DNA of 22,497 nt from Phallusia fumigata. Its lineage: Eukaryota; Chordata; Ascidiacea; Phlebobranchia; Ascidiidae. A program made the position numbers and the translations under genes. Positions 20,462 through 22,497 of the stretch are shown one piece after another (position 1 is the stretch's first letter; the number at the start of each line of letters is the position of its first letter). The notes under the pieces are model-generated. The model was not told the DNA's origin. It made no database searches and saw nothing but the letters and a program-made list of their open reading frames with translations. The stretch is taken from the NCBI GenBank assembly GCA_008931825.1, contig QXVZ01008923.1, forward strand, positions 25,375-47,871. The letters are read 5' to 3'.

Positions 20462-20796
20462 GTACCTCACCGTTGGGTACTTCCCCTACATCTGATACGG
20501 CGCTTACGGTTCCGCTTGGCAGTTTGCTGAAGCGCTTCTTCGAGTACACTGCATAAGCGAAAGAACGTTTAAATGTTGTTGTGTTGTTGCAGTAAAAGTG
20601 ATAGAATATGCGTCACCACTTCATAAATTGTAACATAGCGGATTCTATTAGTTTGTTTGCATAATATGTAACCGTTTATTAGAGTCTTTAAAAAGAGTGT
20701 TTTGGTGCATTTTTGGGTTTAAGCAGTGTCTAAATCTTGCCTTTGGCACACAGTTTGTAGTGAATTTGTTTTTTCGGGCATGAAAAAGTCGATACA

Positions 20797-22147
20797 ATGA
20801 AAAATAAACAAGGAATTATAACTTTTGGTTCGGTGTTTGGTCTTCTGTCCTTGGGGTTTCTGCCGCCCTTGATCGTTCTCACAGTTAGAATAAATGAGAA
20901 GTTTCAACTGTATAATGATATGCTGCAAAACGCAGAAGACACCAAAGCAAACATGTACCGCTGCCTTCAAGACGCCAGTTGCACACAATATGGAAAACTG
21001 TAAGTATTGTTGCTGAAGCGCGTTACTGTGTAAGTGTGTGTGTGCAGTTTAATCAATCCCTTGATTAGTTTTCACAGCAGCGGGACCTCTGACATAAACA
21101 ATAAAGCTGAAAGACGTGTTATCGACGAAAATGATAACGACCAAATTACCAAGGTAAAGCTATTTGTTTTTTGTCGAAACAAGCATAACATTTGTTACAA
21201 AGCCATTAAGGCGTTTCTTCCGACAAAAGATGTGACGATTACGTTTAGTTATCCCATTAACCAGCCTTTTTGTTTTTTTTTAAGATTGTGTTAAAAAACA
21301 TAAGGAGAGGAAGTGATTTTGACATAAAGGGTAAGTATGAGTTCCATGTGAATTTTGACATTGTCTTCTTAAATTAGGCGATTCTCTTACGTGTATGATT
21401 TATCAGTCAAAAAAGAGTTCGGCAGACAAGTCTTCGCTCGCATTAAAGAATTTTCAAAGCATCTTACATCTCCGCGATTGATCTATGCGCATTTGACAGC
21501 CAAGGGCCAACCAACAAAAACAGGTTTTTATTTTTGTTCTTGGGAATGCTTGATCTACACCTAAACCGTAAGGTGATTTACTTACTACCCACGAAGTAAG
21601 TCTGGGGCAAAATTACCCAACAAATAATTTAATTGAACTTTATTTGTGCAAATCGAGATAAAGGCTAGTATGACATCGACATGGTAGCAAATACAGTTAT
21701 ACTGACGTATGTTTTCCGGTCCATTATACCCAAGCGGTCAATCTCCACAGGCCTTTAAATGGGTTAAATTACCCTCTTGGCAACCTGTTTGATATTATTG
21801 TTTCGCTACGTTTGTTTCGGCCAGAGAAATAAATACAATTCAAATTAACCTAATTTTATTGATGCAGAACTGCAAGGCCAACCACTAAATTGGGAATTTA
21901 TGTTTAAATTTTTGGTTTGGTTTTGGTCCAAAAGTGTGTGTTGGATGTGTTTTTAGCATTGTTGACGTTTCACAGCAAATGGTTACACCATGGAGTCTTG
22001 GGAATGGCAACCAGGAGCCCGTTTCGCTTTTACCTCTCCATCTATGTACAACAAAAACAAGAGCATGCAACTCAACGTGGCAGTCGGCGGTGTGTACAAT
22101 GTATATCTGCACACTACCTTCGTCTCATCAAAAACCAAGCCAGAGAA
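20797..22147 (+). CDS. TNF-superfamily-like type II membrane ligand (gene B, last exon outside window)
   Basis: The exons are 20797-20999, 21078-21153, 21285-21330, 21407-21523 and 21976-22147, with exit phases 2,0,1,1,2, exactly as in gene A. The ATG follows an in-frame TGA twelve codons upstream. A short tail precedes a membrane helix (about residues 8-29, with LGFLPPL, aligning with LLFVPPL of gene A), then a stalk with Cys residues and charged stretches. The TNF homology domain starts at LIYAHLTAKGQPTKT and continues through SWEWQPGARF and LNVAVGGVYNVYLHTTF (family signature with one deviation). The donor GAGAA/GTAACT at 22148 leaves phase 2, so the last exon, carrying the EF to H strands, should follow beyond the window. 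About 204 aa are visible. Exon 4 could instead start at 21378 with a donor at 21335; I prefer 21407 because it uses the strong GTAAGT donor and keeps the phases of gene A. No KRKR-type furin site is seen; its equivalent is AERR. Confidence 0.78.
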
Positions 22148-22497
22148 GTAACTTGCTTTCTTAAATGCTGTTGCATGTTAACGAAACCTATGAAAAATCA
22201 TAAATGTATCCAAAATTTGCAAATACTTCAGTTCGTCACTAAGGAACTCCATTTCAACGCCATCCACAGTCGAACCCTCACTTGACTTTATTCCCTGATT
22301 TTGGGACTGTTTTGCAATTGCTTTTCTTGGGCTAATTAACTGCATTAGGTATAGCCTGCATAAGAATTACGTCCTTATTGTCCTGCCGTTTACCACACGT
22401 TTTTTACTGCTCTTTACGCGAGTCCCACCGTACAACTTAAAACAACTGTATGAAGTAAGGTTTGTTTACAGATGTCAGTTATCGCACCAAGTCAAGC
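22148..22497 (+). other. Start of the last intron of TNF-like gene B
   Basis: The sequence after the donor at 22148 contains no frame resembling the last exon of gene A (which has TVYVRRRRE, GSKISVHYS and YFGMF). I therefore take it as intron running out of the window. Confidence 0.55.

Larger units (their letters stand above)
19924..20796. promoter_or_regulatory. Shared 873-bp divergent promoter region of the two TNF-like genes
   Basis: This is the whole interval between the two start codons, which read away from each other. It includes a 17-bp direct repeat with a kappa-B-like site (20072-20106), a TATAAA at about 20200, a CCAAT at about 20380 on the plus strand, and an RFX X-box match (20448-20461) inside a 10-bp inverted repeat (20427-20436 and 20453-20462, CGTTGCTTTG/CAAAGCAACG). 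The open frame at 20102-20347 has no ATG and no recognisable content and is probably chance. Co-regulation of the pair is inference. Confidence 0.6.

Noticed and set aside
21867-21960. Possible extra exon of TNF-like gene B after GATGCAG at about 21867 (LQGQPLNWEF)
   Set aside because: It runs into a stop without a donor in a usable phase, while joining 21523 directly to 21976 keeps the frame and the phase pattern of gene A and gives a continuous TNF domain.
1-22497. CRISPR arrays, bacterial operons, tRNA or rRNA genes
   Set aside because: The window is spliced eukaryotic DNA; no spaced identical repeats of CRISPR type and no tRNA or rRNA sequence were recognised.

Overview
The window looks like a compact animal genome, most likely a chordate and probably an ascidian tunicate of the Ciona kind. 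This rests on about 35-40% GC, short GT-AG introns of roughly 60-800 bases, an ABCG1/ABCG4 gene that matches vertebrate ABCG1 closely along its length, and small non-autonomous DNA transposons. The species call is inference. All gene models come from reading frames, splice sites and exon phases; no transcript data were available.

Layout. (1) Positions 1-565: the last exon of an ecto-nucleoside triphosphate diphosphohydrolase (ENTPD5/6 type) whose earlier exons lie left of the window. (2) 565-2280: its 3' flank. (3) 3175-5667: a complete five-exon paralogue of the same gene (434 aa, + strand). Its last exon and about 2 kb of 3' flank are a second copy of 150-2280, so this is a tandem duplication. 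The second copy carries a 198-bp hAT-like MITE with an 8-bp target duplication that is absent from the first copy. (4) About 7.7-10.2 kb: no recognisable gene; probably the 5' region of the next gene. (5) 10233-16801: a 14-exon ABCG1/ABCG4 half-transporter (+, 665 aa). Its introns hold a ~250-bp imperfect tandem duplication and a 313-bp fold-back element bounded by perfect 8-bp target duplications. The predicted protein stops before the expected sixth membrane helix. (6) 17187-19923 (-) and 20797 to beyond the window end (+): two TNF-superfamily-like type II membrane ligands, head to head across 873 bp. Both were assembled from small exons and have identical intron phases (2,0,1,1,2). The minus-strand gene closes as a complete 297-aa protein. 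The plus-strand gene lacks only its last exon, which should lie right of the window.

The most interesting content is the divergent TNF-like pair. It is an inverted duplicate sharing one intergenic region that contains an exact RFX X-box match and a kappa-B-like site. One product has a KRKR furin-type site in its stalk. ENTPD and ABCG are ordinary metabolic and lipid-transport genes; I see no direct functional link between them and the TNF pair. ABCG and the minus-strand TNF gene are tail to tail with only 385 bp between stop codons.
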